64,000 bases of DNA from Nocardioidaceae bacterium (GTDB taxonomy: Bacteria > Actinomycetota > Actinomycetes > Propionibacteriales > Nocardioidaceae), in NCBI GenBank assembly GCA_030655315.1, contig JAURVT010000010.1, positions 118,031-182,030 on the forward strand. Reading direction: 5' to 3'. Numbering within the stretch: the stretch's first letter is position 1; each line of letters opens with the position of its first letter. A program made the position numbers and the translations under genes. Positions 34,898 through 45,875 of this stretch are shown here, one piece after another. A model generated the notes under the pieces. It saw only the letters and a list, made by a program, of their open reading frames with translations, was not told the origin of the DNA and did no database searches.

Positions 34898-35680
34898 ATG
34901 GCCAACATCGTCGTGCTGGTGAAGTACGTCCCGGACGCGACCGGCGACCGGACGTTCACCTCGGACAACACCGTCGACCGGGTGGGCGTCGACGGGTTGC
35001 TGTCGGAGCTGGACGAGTACGCCGTCGAGGAGGCGCTCAAGGTCGTCGAGGCCGGTGACGGCGAGGTCACCGTGCTGACGGTAGGCCCCGAGCAGGCCGC
35101 CGACGCGGTGCGCAAGGCGCTGCAGATCGGCGCGCACAAGGGTGTGCACGTCCTCGACGACGCGATCGCCGGCTCGGACGCTGCCGCGACGTCGCTGGTG
35201 CTCGCCAAGGCGATCGAGAAGATCGCCGACTACGACATCGTGATGACCGGGCTGGCCTCCACCGACGGTGCGATGTCCGTGGTGCCGGCGATGCTGGCCG
35301 AGCGCCTGGGCCTGCCGCAGCTGACGTTCGCGTCGGAGCTGACGATCGAGGGCGACACGATCCGGATCCGTCGTGACGGCGACGCCGCGACCGAGACGAT
35401 CGAGGCCAGCGGCAAGATGGTGGTCTCGGTGACCGACCAGATCAACGAGCCGCGGTACCCCTCGTTCAAGGGGATCATGGCGGCGAAGAAGAAGCCGGTC
35501 GAGACCTGGTCGATCGCGGACCTGGGCATCGAGGCCTCGCAGGTCGGCACGGCCGCGGCGTGGACCAAGGTGCTCTCGTTCGAGCCCCGTCCGCCGCGCA
35601 CCGCCGGTGAGATCGTGACCGACGAGGGAGACGGCGGCACCAAGCTCGCCGAGTACCTCGCGTCCAAGAAGTTCGTCTGA
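34898..35680 (+). CDS. etfB: Electron transfer flavoprotein beta subunit
   Basis: EtfB (260 residues) binds AMP and forms the ETF heterodimer that takes electrons from acyl-CoA dehydrogenases. The N-terminus NIVVLVKYVPDATGDRTF, the AMP-binding TVGPEQAADAVRKALQIGA and the docking segment PRYPSFKGIMAAKKKP are typical. An optimal AGGAGG precedes the start. etfA follows 27 bp later. Placement directly after the mycofactocin operon could be accidental; etfBA are common in actinobacteria. Confidence 0.97.
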   Translation: MANIVVLVKYVPDATGDRTFTSDNTVDRVGVDGLLSELDEYAVEEALKVVEAGDGEVTVLTVGPEQAADAVRKALQIGAHKGVHVLDDAIAGSDAAATSLVLAKAIEKIADYDIVMTGLASTDGAMSVVPAMLAERLGLPQLTFASELTIEGDTIRIRRDGDAATETIEASGKMVVSVTDQINEPRYPSFKGIMAAKKKPVETWSIADLGIEASQVGTAAAWTKVLSFEPRPPRTAGEIVTDEGDGGTKLAEYLASKKFV

Positions 35681-35707
35681 GCCGGCCGAGCAGAAGGAGA
35701 TACCGAC

Positions 35708-36664
35708 ATGACTGAAGTGCTCGTGCTCGTCGACCACACCGATGGTGCGGTCCGCAAGACCACGTCCGAGATGCTGACGCTGGCCGCCCGCCTGGGCGAG
35801 CCGTCCGCGGTGTTCATCGGCTCCGGCGCCGATGCCGCGAAGGACACGCTGGCCAGGTTCGGCGCGGCGAAGGTCTACACCCTCGACGACGCCGCCCTGG
35901 GCGAGTTCCTGGTGGCGCCCAAGGCCGAGGCCCTGGCGCAGCTGGTGGCGGCCAAGAGCCCCGCCGCGGTGCTGATCGGCTCGTCGGCCGAGGGCAAGGA
36001 GATCGCCGGTCGCCTGGCGATCAAGACCGAATCGGGCTTGATCACCGACGCCGTCGACCTGCAGCCCGGTGACGGCGGGGTGCAGACCACGCAGAGCGTG
36101 TTCGCGGGCAACTTCACCGTCCAGGCACAGGTCACCCAGGGCACCCCGATCATCACGGTCAAGCCCAACTCGGTCACCCCCGAGGAGAACGCGGGCGCGG
36201 CCGAGGTCGAGGCGTTCGACGTCTCGGTGTCCGACCTGGCCAAGACCGCCAGGATCACCGCGTCCAAGCCGCGGGAGAAGAGCGGCCGTCCCGAGCTGAC
36301 CGAGGCCGCGATCGTGGTCTCTGGCGGACGTGGCACCGGTGGCGACTTCTCGCAGGTCGAGTCGTTCGCCGACTCGCTCGACGCCGCCGTGGGCGCGTCC
36401 CGCGCCGCGGTCGACTCCGGCTGGTACCCGCACGCGTTCCAGGTGGGCCAGACCGGCAAGACCGTGTCGCCGCAGCTCTACGTCGCCAACGGCATCTCCG
36501 GCGCGATCCAGCACCGCGCCGGGATGCAGACGTCCAAGACGATCATCGCGGTCAACAAGGACGACGAGGCCCCGATCTTCGAGCTCGTCGACTTCGGCGT
36601 CGTCGGCGACCTCAAGACGGTCCTCCCGCAGGCCACCGACGAGGTCACCAAGCGCAAGGGCTGA
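35708..36664 (+). CDS. etfA: Electron transfer flavoprotein alpha subunit
   Basis: EtfA (318 residues) carries the FAD. The C-terminal FAD domain shows VVSGGRGTGGDFSQVESFAD, SRAAVDSGWYPHAFQVGQTG, SPQLYVANGISGAIQHRAGM and AVNKDDEAPIFELVDFG. Upstream AGAAGGAGA serves as ribosome-binding site. A strong hairpin (36681-36713) follows the stop. Confidence 0.97.
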   Translation: MTEVLVLVDHTDGAVRKTTSEMLTLAARLGEPSAVFIGSGADAAKDTLARFGAAKVYTLDDAALGEFLVAPKAEALAQLVAAKSPAAVLIGSSAEGKEIAGRLAIKTESGLITDAVDLQPGDGGVQTTQSVFAGNFTVQAQVTQGTPIITVKPNSVTPEENAGAAEVEAFDVSVSDLAKTARITASKPREKSGRPELTEAAIVVSGGRGTGGDFSQVESFADSLDAAVGASRAAVDSGWYPHAFQVGQTGKTVSPQLYVANGISGAIQHRAGMQTSKTIIAVNKDDEAPIFELVDFGVVGDLKTVLPQATDEVTKRKG

Positions 36665-36680
36665 CCACCCGCACGTCGCC

Positions 36681-36713
36681 GGAGCCGCCGTACCCGTCGG
36701 GTGCGGCGGCTCC
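36681..36713 (+). terminator. Hairpin terminator after etfA
   Basis: GGAGCCGCCGTACCC (36681-36695) pairs with GGGTGCGGCGGCTCC (36699-36713) over 15 positions with one G-U pair and a 3-nt loop, starting 17 bp after the etfA stop. A U-tract is lacking, as is common in high-GC actinobacteria. Confidence 0.75.
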
Positions 36714-36779
36714 GTCGCGTCGGGCCCTCGATGTCCGGAACACGCGGTCTGCGACGCCCAGCACGACCTAGGATGAGCC

Positions 36780-38741
36780 GTGCCCCGCTCCCGTCGTGCC
36801 CTCGGCCGCGTCCTCGTCGTGCTCGTGGCCGTCGCGACCTCGGCCGGGGCGCTCCCGGCCACCGGGGCCTCCGCCGACCCCACGGCCGACGCCGCGCCCG
36901 CCGGCGGTCCTCCCGTCGTCGGCCTGATCGTCACCCCGACGGACGCCGGCCTGCCCGACGAGGTCGTCGACCGCACCGAGGACCTCCTGGACGCCGACGT
37001 CACCCGGGCCACGCCCACCGGTGACGACTCCTACGCGCTACGCCTGGACCAGCCCGTCGACGCGGCCGAGGCCGCCGACGCCTCCGCGCGCCTGACCGGT
37101 CGGGACGACGTCGCCGCGGTCGAGCCCGACTACCTGGTCCGGACCGCGGCCCCCTCGCCGGTCACCACCGACGATCCCGCGTTCTCCCGCCAGGTCTGGC
37201 TCTGGGACGCCGCGGCCGGCCGGCCGGGTGGCTGGTCGACCCGTGCGCCCGCCTTCTGGCAGGACCGCGGCCGCGGCGTCGCCTCGGTGGTGGTCGCGGT
37301 GATCGACACCGGGATCACCGCCCACCCCGACCTCGCCGGCCAGACGGTGCCGGGCTTCGACATGATCTCGAGCGCGGCGGTCGCGCGCGACGGCGGCGGA
37401 CGCGACGCCGACCCGGGCGACCGGGGCGACTGGATGGACCGCGCCACCGCCCGCCGCTGCCTGGGCGACCCGGGCGCCGCGGCCGAGGACAGCTCCTGGC
37501 ACGGCACCCACGTCGCGGGCATCGTCGCCGCCCGTGCCGACAACCGCCTCGGCATGGTCGGTGCCGCACCCGGCGTGAGAGTTCAGCCCGTGCGCGCGCT
37601 CGGCCGCTGCGGCGGGTCGACCAGCGACGTCGCCGACGCGATCACGTGGGCCTCCGGCGGGGCCGTGCGCGGTGCCCCGGCCAACCGCACCCCGGCGGAC
37701 GTCGTCAGCCTCTCGCTCGGCAGCTACGGCGAGCGCTGCGGGGCCACGATGCAGGCCGCCGTCGACGGCGCCCGCCGGCGGGGGACGGTCGTGGTCGCCG
37801 CCGCGGGCAACGAGTTCGGCGACGTGCGGCTGTCGAGCCCCGGCAGCTGCGCGGGCGTGGTGTCCGTCGCTGCGTCGACGCGGGCCGGACGCCTCGCGTC
37901 GTTCTCCAACCGCGGGGCCGGCGTCGCGCTCGCCGCGCCCGGCACCGACGTGCTCTCGACCATCAACACCGGGCGCACCACCCCCGGTCCCGCTGCGTAC
38001 GCCCTGGTGAGCGGGACCAGCCAGGCCACGCCGCAGGTCGCTGCCGCCGCGGCCCTGGTCCGCTCGGCGGACCCGTCGGCGACGGTCGCGACCGTCGAGC
38101 GGTCCGTGCGCGCCGCGGTGCAGCCGTTCGCGGCCCGCACCACCGGTGGAGGCGCCGGCGTCCTCGACCTCGGGCGGCTCGTCGTGGCCGGCACGCCGCC
38201 CCGCGTGCGCGGCGGCACCGCTGTCGGATCGACGCTCACCGCCGTCCCCGCCCGCTGGACGGTCGGCCGGTTCGTGGCGCGCCAGTGGCGCCGGGATGGG
38301 CGCGTCGTCCCGGGTGCGACCGGCACCACCTACCGGGTGACGCGCGCCGACCTCGGCCGCCGGATCACCGTCGCCGAGGTCGCCGCCGGCAGGGCCGGTG
38401 GGCGCGGCAATCCGCTCGCCTCGGCGGCCGTCGTCGTCCCGGCGCAGCGGACCGCGACGCGGCTGACGTCGAGCCGGACGACCGCCCGGTTCGGCACCCA
38501 CGCCGTCCGCCTCCGGGCCCAGGTCACCGTCCCCGGCGGCACGCCAACCGGGTCGGTGACGTTCTACGACGGTGGCACGGTGCTGCGCACGGTCCGGCTG
38601 GGACGCGGGGTGGCCGCGACCACGCTCGGCCGGCGCACGCTGCGCCCGAGCACCCACCGCCTGCGGGCGGTCTACCGACCGGGCGCGCCGGCGTGGGCGA
38701 CGTCGTCGTCGACGCGGGTCACCGTGAGGGTCCGGCGCTAG
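36780..38741 (+). CDS. Secreted S8-family serine peptidase (subtilase) with Ig-like C-terminus
   Basis: This 653-residue exported protease has a signal peptide (about 1-32, cleavage near GASA-DP), an I9-type propeptide, and a subtilisin domain with all three catalytic motifs: Asp in VVVAVIDTGI, His in SSWHGTHVAGI and Ser in SGTSQATPQV, plus the oxyanion Asn in AAAGNEFGD. The last ~200 residues hold a GSTLTAVPARW-type repeat domain and a bacterial Ig-like domain (TPTGSVTFYDGGTVLRT) likely used for surface or substrate binding. The start is GTG 36780. The 3' end overlaps the convergent response-regulator gene by 23 bp. Confidence 0.93.
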   Translation: MPRSRRALGRVLVVLVAVATSAGALPATGASADPTADAAPAGGPPVVGLIVTPTDAGLPDEVVDRTEDLLDADVTRATPTGDDSYALRLDQPVDAAEAADASARLTGRDDVAAVEPDYLVRTAAPSPVTTDDPAFSRQVWLWDAAAGRPGGWSTRAPAFWQDRGRGVASVVVAVIDTGITAHPDLAGQTVPGFDMISSAAVARDGGGRDADPGDRGDWMDRATARRCLGDPGAAAEDSSWHGTHVAGIVAARADNRLGMVGAAPGVRVQPVRALGRCGGSTSDVADAITWASGGAVRGAPANRTPADVVSLSLGSYGERCGATMQAAVDGARRRGTVVVAAAGNEFGDVRLSSPGSCAGVVSVAASTRAGRLASFSNRGAGVALAAPGTDVLSTINTGRTTPGPAAYALVSGTSQATPQVAAAAALVRSADPSATVATVERSVRAAVQPFAARTTGGGAGVLDLGRLVVAGTPPRVRGGTAVGSTLTAVPARWTVGRFVARQWRRDGRVVPGATGTTYRVTRADLGRRITVAEVAAGRAGGRGNPLASAAVVVPAQRTATRLTSSRTTARFGTHAVRLRAQVTVPGGTPTGSVTFYDGGTVLRTVRLGRGVAATTLGRRTLRPSTHRLRAVYRPGAPAWATSSSTRVTVRVRR

Positions 38742-39435
38742 CGACCGGACGGTAGTCCACCTCGGGGCGGCCCGAGCCGCCGAAGCGGGTTCCGCGGGTC
38801 AGCGCGCCGGTGCTTACGAGGTGCTCGAGGTAGCGCCGGGCCGTCACGCGCGACGACCCCACCACCTCGGCGACCTCGGTAGCCGACAGACCCTCGTCGG
38901 GGCCACCGTGCGAGCGCACGGCCGTCGTCACCGCGTCGAGCGTCGTGCGGGTCAGGCCCTTGGGCAGCCCGTCACCGACCCGGGACGTGCGCAGCAGCCC
39001 GAGCATCTCGTCGAGCTCGTGCTGGCCGAGGTCGTCGCCGCTGCTGGCGACCTGGCGCCGGAACGTCGCCAGCTGCTCGAGCTTGGCGCGGAAGGCCGCG
39101 AAGGTGAACGGCTTGAGCAGGTAGGACGCGACGCCCTGCTCCACCGCGCGCTTCACGACGGCGAGGTCGCGCGCCGACGTCACGGCGATGACGTCGCAGG
39201 CGTAGCCGCTTCCCCGTAGCTGGCGCAGGATGTCGAGACCGTGCCCGTCGGGCAGGTTCATGTCGAGCAGCACCACGTCGACGCGGTGCCTGGCGAGGTG
39301 GCGCACCGCGTCCTGCCGGGTCCGGGCGACGCCCGACAGCGCGAAGCCCTCGATGCGGCCGACGTAGTCGGCATGGGCGCGCGCGGCGATCTCCTCGTCC
39401 TCGACGACGAGCACCGCCAGCGGGTCGGGGCTCAC
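38719..39435 (-). CDS. CitB/DctR-type response regulator
   Basis: This 238-residue protein has a receiver domain with phospho-acceptor Asp in VVLLDMNLPDG, conserved VTSARD and YLLKPF, and a C-terminal winged-helix region of the CitB/DcuR class (LSATEVAEVVGSSRVTARRY). GTG 39435 overlaps the sensor kinase stop by 4 nt. With the kinase and the divergent dctA, it should sense C4-dicarboxylates or citrate and control their uptake. Confidence 0.9.
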   Translation of the reverse strand: MSPDPLAVLVVEDEEIAARAHADYVGRIEGFALSGVARTRQDAVRHLARHRVDVVLLDMNLPDGHGLDILRQLRGSGYACDVIAVTSARDLAVVKRAVEQGVASYLLKPFTFAAFRAKLEQLATFRRQVASSGDDLGQHELDEMLGLLRTSRVGDGLPKGLTRTTLDAVTTAVRSHGGPDEGLSATEVAEVVGSSRVTARRYLEHLVSTGALTRGTRFGGSGRPEVDYRPVASAGPSR

Positions 39436-41021
39436 GGTCCGGCCACCAGCTCGATCGACACGTCGAACCGGGCCCCGCCCAGGTCGCTCTCGCGCACCAC
39501 GACCGATCCGCCGTGGCGGCGCACGGCCTGGCCGACGAGCGCGAGGCCGAGGCCGCGACGGGAGCCGTCGTCGGCGCGCTTGGTGGACCACCCGCGCTCG
39601 AAGGCCTTGTCGCGGTACTCCTGCGTGATGCCCGGTCCGCTGTCCTCGACGGTGGCGTCGAAGCCGAGGTCGTCGGACTCGACCCGCACGACGACCAGCC
39701 GGCGGTCGGCGTCGTGGACGGCGTCCATCGCGTTGTCGATCAGGTTGCCCAGGATGGTCACCACCTCGCGGGAGGAGATCGCGACCGCGCTGACGTGGGT
39801 GTCGGGCGAGACCTGGAGGTCGATGCCGCGCTCGCTGGCCTGGGCGGTCTTGCCGAGCAGCAGGGCTGCGAGCACGGGCTCGTCGACGGCGGCCACCACC
39901 TCGTCGGTCAGCCGCTGGGCGAGCTCGAGCTCGCGGGTGGCGAAGACGACGGCGTCCTGCGGACGTCCGGTCTCGATCAGCGACACGACGGTGTGCAGCC
40001 GGTTGGACGCCTCGTGGTTCTGCGCGCGCAGGCTCTCGGTCAGCCCCTTGACGGTGTCGAGCTCGGCGGCCACCTCGCGCAACCGGGTGTGGTCGCGCAG
40101 CGTGACGACACGGCCGAGCGGGCGTCCCTCCCAGGTCGCGACGGACTGGTTGACCACCAGCACCCGCTCGCCGACGAGGTGGATCTCGTCCTCGGCGCCC
40201 GGGTCGGCCGTCATCGTCCGCACGAGGTCGTCGGGGAGCGGGAGCCCGGCCAGGGCGGTGCCCACCGGCTCGGCACCCAGGCCGAGCAGGGCCCGGGCCT
40301 CGTCGTTCAGCAGCTGGACCCGGTCGTCGCGGTCGAGGAGCACGATGCCCTCCCGGACGGCGTGCAGCACCGAGTCGTAGTACTCGTACATCCGGGTGAT
40401 CTCCGCCCCGCCCATGCCGTGGGTCTGGCGGCGGACGCGACGGCTGATCAGCCAGGCGCCGCCGACGCCGAGGAGGAGGACCCCGAGCCCCGCGACGAGG
40501 ATCGCCGGGATGCGGGCCAGCACCTCGCGCCGGACCCGGTCGGTGGCGATGCCGACCGACACCAGGGCGACCACCTCGCCGTCGGCCAGCACGGGCGTGA
40601 CGGCCCGGATCGAGCGGCCGAGGGTGCCCACGTACTCCTCGGTGAAGGTGCGACCGGCGAGCGCCGGGGCGACATTGCCGACGAAGCGGCGCCCGATGTT
40701 GGACTTAGTGGGGTGGGTGTAGCGGACGCGGTCGGTGTCCATCACCACCACGAAGTCGGTCGCGGTGTCGCGCCGCAGGCGCTCGGCGTAGGGCTGGAGC
40801 ACGGCGGAGGGATCCGGCGACGCGAGGGCCTCGGTGACGGTGGGGGAGTCCGCGAGCCCCACCGCGACGGCGGTCGCGCGCTCGGCGGTGCGGTCGTCGG
40901 CGTCCCGGCGGGCGTCGACGTAGGCCAGCGCCGTGGCACCGGCCACCACGAGCAGCACGACGACGACCTGCAGCGCCAGGATCTGGCGCGCCAGGCTCCC
41001 GGTGCGGGTCCACGTCGACAT
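39432..41021 (-). CDS. CitA/DcuS-type sensor histidine kinase
   Basis: This 529-residue kinase has two transmembrane helices (about 18-38 and 170-192) flanking an extracytoplasmic Cache/CitA-like sensor domain, a cytosolic PAS domain (about 220-300), and a transmitter with the His motif AQNHEASNRLHTV and ATPase boxes LIDNAMDAV, DSGPGI and GLGLALV. NHExxN is the signature of the CitA/DcuS group. ATG 41021 is preferred over upstream in-frame GTG codons because it gives MSTWTRTGSLARQ just before the first helix. It is coupled to the response regulator and divergent from dctA. Confidence 0.92.
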   Translation of the reverse strand: MSTWTRTGSLARQILALQVVVVLLVVAGATALAYVDARRDADDRTAERATAVAVGLADSPTVTEALASPDPSAVLQPYAERLRRDTATDFVVVMDTDRVRYTHPTKSNIGRRFVGNVAPALAGRTFTEEYVGTLGRSIRAVTPVLADGEVVALVSVGIATDRVRREVLARIPAILVAGLGVLLLGVGGAWLISRRVRRQTHGMGGAEITRMYEYYDSVLHAVREGIVLLDRDDRVQLLNDEARALLGLGAEPVGTALAGLPLPDDLVRTMTADPGAEDEIHLVGERVLVVNQSVATWEGRPLGRVVTLRDHTRLREVAAELDTVKGLTESLRAQNHEASNRLHTVVSLIETGRPQDAVVFATRELELAQRLTDEVVAAVDEPVLAALLLGKTAQASERGIDLQVSPDTHVSAVAISSREVVTILGNLIDNAMDAVHDADRRLVVVRVESDDLGFDATVEDSGPGITQEYRDKAFERGWSTKRADDGSRRGLGLALVGQAVRRHGGSVVVRESDLGGARFDVSIELVAGP

Positions 41022-41049
41022 GGCGTGATCATGCCGCACGCCCGCCCGC

Positions 41050-41083
41050 GTGAACTCAGTGAACACAAGGTGACCGGGGTCAC
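41050..41083. promoter_or_regulatory. Candidate regulator sites upstream of dctA and the sensor kinase
   Basis: Two direct GTGAAC half-sites (41050-41055 and 41059-41064) are spaced by 9 bp, and the perfect inverted repeat GTGACC-gg-GGTCAC (41070-41083) follows. They lie in the 119-bp divergent region between the sensor-kinase gene and dctA, where the DctR-type regulator would be expected to bind. Confidence 0.45.
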
Positions 41084-41140
41084 AGGACGGGCCCACGATG
41101 GGGCGAGCCGCACCCGCGGAGCCGAGCAGAGGAGCGCCCC

Positions 41141-42529
41141 ATGGCCACCGCCACCAGCCCAGACCCCAGCGCGCAGCAGGGCGCCCCGCCGAGGAAGGAC
41201 CGCACGCACTACCTCTACATCGCGGTGATCGTCGCGGTGCTCGCCGGCATCGCGGTCGGCTTCGCCGCCCCGTCCTTCGCGGTCGAGCTCAAGCCGATCG
41301 GCACCGCGTTCGTCAACCTGATCAAGATGATGATCTCGCCGGTCATCTTCTGCACGATCGTCCTCGGGGTCGGCTCGGTGGCCAACGCCGCGCAGGTCGG
41401 CAAGGTCGGCGGGCTCGCGCTCGGCTACTTCATCACCATGTCCACCGCGGCCCTGGCCATCGGCCTGGTCGTCGGCAACATCCTCGACCCGGGCGAGGGC
41501 CTGCAGCTCAACGACGAGGTCGCCGCCGCGGGCGCCGACCAGGTCGAGGAGTCCAAGACCACCGTCGAGTTCGTCATGGGGATCATCCCGGACACGATGG
41601 TGTCGTCGCTGGTCTCCGGCGAGGTGCTGCAGACGCTGCTCGTCGCGCTGCTCGTGGGCTTCGCGCTGCAGAAGATGGGACGCGCCGGCGAGCCCGTCCT
41701 GCGCGGCATCGGCTCGATCCAGAAGGTCGTCTTCCGGGTGCTCGCGATGATCATGTGGGCCGCCCCGATCGGCGCGTTCGGCGCCATCGCCGGCGTCGTC
41801 GGCGAGACCGGCGTCGACGCGCTCAAGAGCCTCGCCGTGATCATGATCGGCTTCTACGTGACGTGCGCGATCTTCGTGTTCGTGATCCTCGGCGCGATCC
41901 TGCGGGCCGTCGCGGGCATCAACATCTTCTCGCTGCTCAAGTACCTCGGCCGCGAGTTCCTGCTCATCGTGTCGACGTCCTCGTCGGAGTCGGCGCTGCC
42001 CCGCCTGATCGCCAAGATGGAGCACGCGGGCATCGACAAGTCCACGGTCGGCGTCGTCGTCCCGACGGGCTACTCCTTCAACCTCGACGGCACCGCGATC
42101 TACCTGACCATGGCCTCGCTGTTCGTCGCCTCGGCCATGGGCGACCCGCTGTCGATCGGCGAGCAGATCTCGCTGCTGGTCTTCATGATCATCGCGTCCA
42201 AGGGCGCCGCGGGCGTCACCGGCGCCGGTCTGGCCACCCTGGCCGGCGGCCTGGCCTCGCACCGTCCCGACCTCGTCGACGGCGTCGGCCTCATCGTCGG
42301 CATCGACCGGTTCATGTCCGAGGCCCGCGCGGTCACGAACTTCGCCGGCAACGCCGTCGCCACGGTGCTCGTGGGCACCTGGACGCACTCGATCGACAAG
42401 GACCAGCTGCAGCGTGCGCTGAGCGGCGCCGACCCGTTCGACGAGGCCACGATGGTCGACGACCACGGCCCGTCGCACGACGAGGTGCACGGCGGCGTCC
42501 AGGCCAAGGTCGAGTCGGCCACCCCGTAG
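41141..42529 (+). CDS. dctA: C4-dicarboxylate:cation symporter DctA
   Basis: DctA (462 residues) imports succinate, fumarate or malate with protons or sodium. It has the 8-helix-plus-hairpin pattern of the DAACS family and the signature segments VSTSSSESALPRLIAKME (serine-rich re-entrant loop), TGYSFNLDGTAIYLT and NFAGNAVATVLVG. Nothing suggests truncation. The divergent two-component system very likely controls it. A perfect 20-bp hairpin (42548-42593) follows the stop. Confidence 0.96.
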   Translation: MATATSPDPSAQQGAPPRKDRTHYLYIAVIVAVLAGIAVGFAAPSFAVELKPIGTAFVNLIKMMISPVIFCTIVLGVGSVANAAQVGKVGGLALGYFITMSTAALAIGLVVGNILDPGEGLQLNDEVAAAGADQVEESKTTVEFVMGIIPDTMVSSLVSGEVLQTLLVALLVGFALQKMGRAGEPVLRGIGSIQKVVFRVLAMIMWAAPIGAFGAIAGVVGETGVDALKSLAVIMIGFYVTCAIFVFVILGAILRAVAGINIFSLLKYLGREFLLIVSTSSSESALPRLIAKMEHAGIDKSTVGVVVPTGYSFNLDGTAIYLTMASLFVASAMGDPLSIGEQISLLVFMIIASKGAAGVTGAGLATLAGGLASHRPDLVDGVGLIVGIDRFMSEARAVTNFAGNAVATVLVGTWTHSIDKDQLQRALSGADPFDEATMVDDHGPSHDEVHGGVQAKVESATP

Positions 42530-42547
42530 ACGCCCCGTCCCTGCGAG

Positions 42548-42593
42548 GTCGTCGGTGCCTCAGCGGCCCAGGTGCCGCTGAGGCACCGACGAC
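42548..42593. terminator. Perfect 20-bp stem hairpin after dctA
   Basis: The arms 42548-42567 and 42574-42593 are fully complementary over 20 bp with the 6-nt loop CCAGGT. It starts 18 bp after the dctA stop and ends 26 bp before the MarR start. It can work as a terminator for dctA; it could also be an operator for the MarR gene. Confidence 0.75.
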
Positions 42594-42619
42594 TTCTGCG
42601 TCGCCCCTAAACTGGGGGC

Positions 42620-43164
42620 GTGGGAGCAGACGTGGGGGACGCGGTCGACGCCGTCGACCCCGATCCGCCCGAGGCGAGGTGGCTGGACGAGGACGAGCGG
42701 GCGGCCTGGCTCGACCTGGTGTTCCTCACCAACCTGCTGCCCGCCGCGCTCGACGCCCAGCTGCAGCGCGACGCGGGCCTGACGCACTTCGACTACATGG
42801 TGCTGTCGCAGCTGTCCGAGGCGCCGGAGCGGCGGGCCCGCATGAGCGACCTCGCCACCGGCACCAGCGCGACGCTCTCACGGCTGTCGCACGTGGTCGC
42901 CAAGCTGGAGCGCCGCGGCTGGGTGGAGCGCTCGACCAGCCCGACCGACCGGCGCACCACGATCGCGTCGCTCACCGACGCCGGGTGGCGCAAGGTCGTC
43001 GACACCGCGCCGGGCCACGTCGAGGCGGTCCGCACGCTCGTGCTCGACCCGCTCGACGCCACCCAGGTGCGCCAGCTCCGGGACGCCTGCTCGGCCATCG
43101 TCGACCGGCTCGACCCCGACGACCGGCTGCGGTCGCTGGTCGCCGACCACGACGCGCCGTCGGT

Positions 43165-43168
<4 letters not shown>
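42620..43168 (+). CDS. MarR-family transcriptional regulator
   Basis: This 182-residue MarR protein has the winged helix MSDLATGTSATLSRLSHVVA followed by KLERRGWVERSTSPTDRRTT. An acidic N-terminal extension (DVGDAVDAVDPDPPEARWLD) precedes the core. The start is GTG 42620. Its TAG stop shares CTAG with the stop of the convergent ABC-F gene, an extreme 4-bp tail overlap. A role in controlling the drug-resistance-type genes next to it is plausible, not shown. Confidence 0.88.
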
Positions 43169-44793
<1,625 letters not shown>

Positions 44794-44966
44794 CGCGGTG
44801 CTCCCGGTGCGGGTGCGGTGGCCCACCGGGTCGCTCCGCGGGCGTGCTCAGGGGCACGTGCGGGGACCTCGGGCGTGGGCCGGGTCGACGTCAGATCTTC
44901 ATCGGGGACGAGCCTAGGCCGGACCGGCGGTGGTGCCAACCGATTTGTGCGTGCTTCGATGCGGGG

Positions 44967-45626
44967 ATGGACGACGAGGAGGCCGAGCACCAGCGGCTGT
45001 TCGGGCCGTGGGACTCGCTCACGCCGGACGACGTGCGCACGCTGCTCGCGGACTACCCGGGGCGGTGGTGGGTCGTCGGCGGCCACGCGGTCGAGGCGTT
45101 CACCGGGGTGCACCGCGACCACCACGACGTCGACGTGGCGTTCTGGCGCCGGGACCTCGCGCTGCTGCGCGCGCACCTGTCGTCCCGGTACGACCTGTGG
45201 TCGGTGGGCTCGCGCACCCTCCGCCCGCTCGACGACGTCCACCCCGACCTGCACGCGGAGTCGTCCCAGGTGTGGGTGCGCGAGCACGCGCTCGCGCCGT
45301 GGGCGCTCGACCTTCTCGCCGAGGAGGACCGCGACGGGCACTGGGTGTTCCGACGCGACGCCGACGTCGTCCGTCCGCTCGAGGACGTGACGTGGGTGGC
45401 GCCCGACGGCGTCCGGTACCAGCGGCCCGAGGTGGTGCTCGCGCACAAGGCCGCGCACGCCCGTCCCCAGGACGACGCCGACCTCGCGGCCACCCTGCCG
45501 CTGCTCGACGACGGGTCCCGCGCGTGGCTGGCCTCGACCGTCGCCCGGCTCCACCCGGGCCACCGTTGGCTCGACGGGCTCGTGGGTCCGGCGAGCACCC
45601 GGATGTCCGGTTCGCCCCACCCGTGA
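44967..45626 (+). CDS. Aminoglycoside nucleotidyltransferase-like protein
   Basis: This 219-residue protein has the nucleotidyltransferase signature WVVGGHAVEAFTGVHRDHHD with DVDVAF, the GG...R-H-D-D pattern seen in ANT(2'')-like and related proteins. The two Asp needed for Mg2+ are present. Later strands (VTWVAPDGVRYQRPEVVLAHKAAH) match the C-terminal half of that family. ATG 44967 is taken because it gives the natural N-terminus; upstream codons are shadow. Antibiotic inactivation is possible but many such chromosomal homologues are uncharacterised. Confidence 0.8.
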   Translation: MDDEEAEHQRLFGPWDSLTPDDVRTLLADYPGRWWVVGGHAVEAFTGVHRDHHDVDVAFWRRDLALLRAHLSSRYDLWSVGSRTLRPLDDVHPDLHAESSQVWVREHALAPWALDLLAEEDRDGHWVFRRDADVVRPLEDVTWVAPDGVRYQRPEVVLAHKAAHARPQDDADLAATLPLLDDGSRAWLASTVARLHPGHRWLDGLVGPASTRMSGSPHP

Positions 45627-45720
45627 CGTGGGCCAGGTCAGGCCCGCCGCACCTGTGACCGTCACGGACGGAGAGCGCAGCGAGGACGCGCGGGGGTGTC
45701 GGGCGGTGCGTGACCCACCG

Positions 45721-45771
45721 GCGGTGGCCATGGCACCAGGATCCGACCGATCCAGGTGCCATACCCACCGC
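45721..45771. repeat. Imperfect 23-bp inverted repeat upstream of the SOS operon
   Basis: The arms 45721-45743 and 45749-45771 match at 20 of 23 positions (GCGGTGG..ATGGCACC.GGATC) with a 5-nt loop. It lies between the nucleotidyltransferase stop and the SOS box and is a good candidate terminator that insulates the SOS operon. Confidence 0.65.
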
Positions 45772-45875
45772 CTGCCAGGGAACGTGGGGCCGTACCCACC
45801 GCCGGGGGGCGGGCTGGGGTCGGGGTGGGAGGATCGGCGTGTCGTCCACCGACCCGCCGGTACGGGTTGACTCGT

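Noticed and set aside
41050..41064. A third copy of the TGTYCA-N5-TGAACA operator upstream of dctA
   Set aside because: TGAACA is present but the left half-site is missing; the GTGAAC units are direct repeats, a different arrangement.
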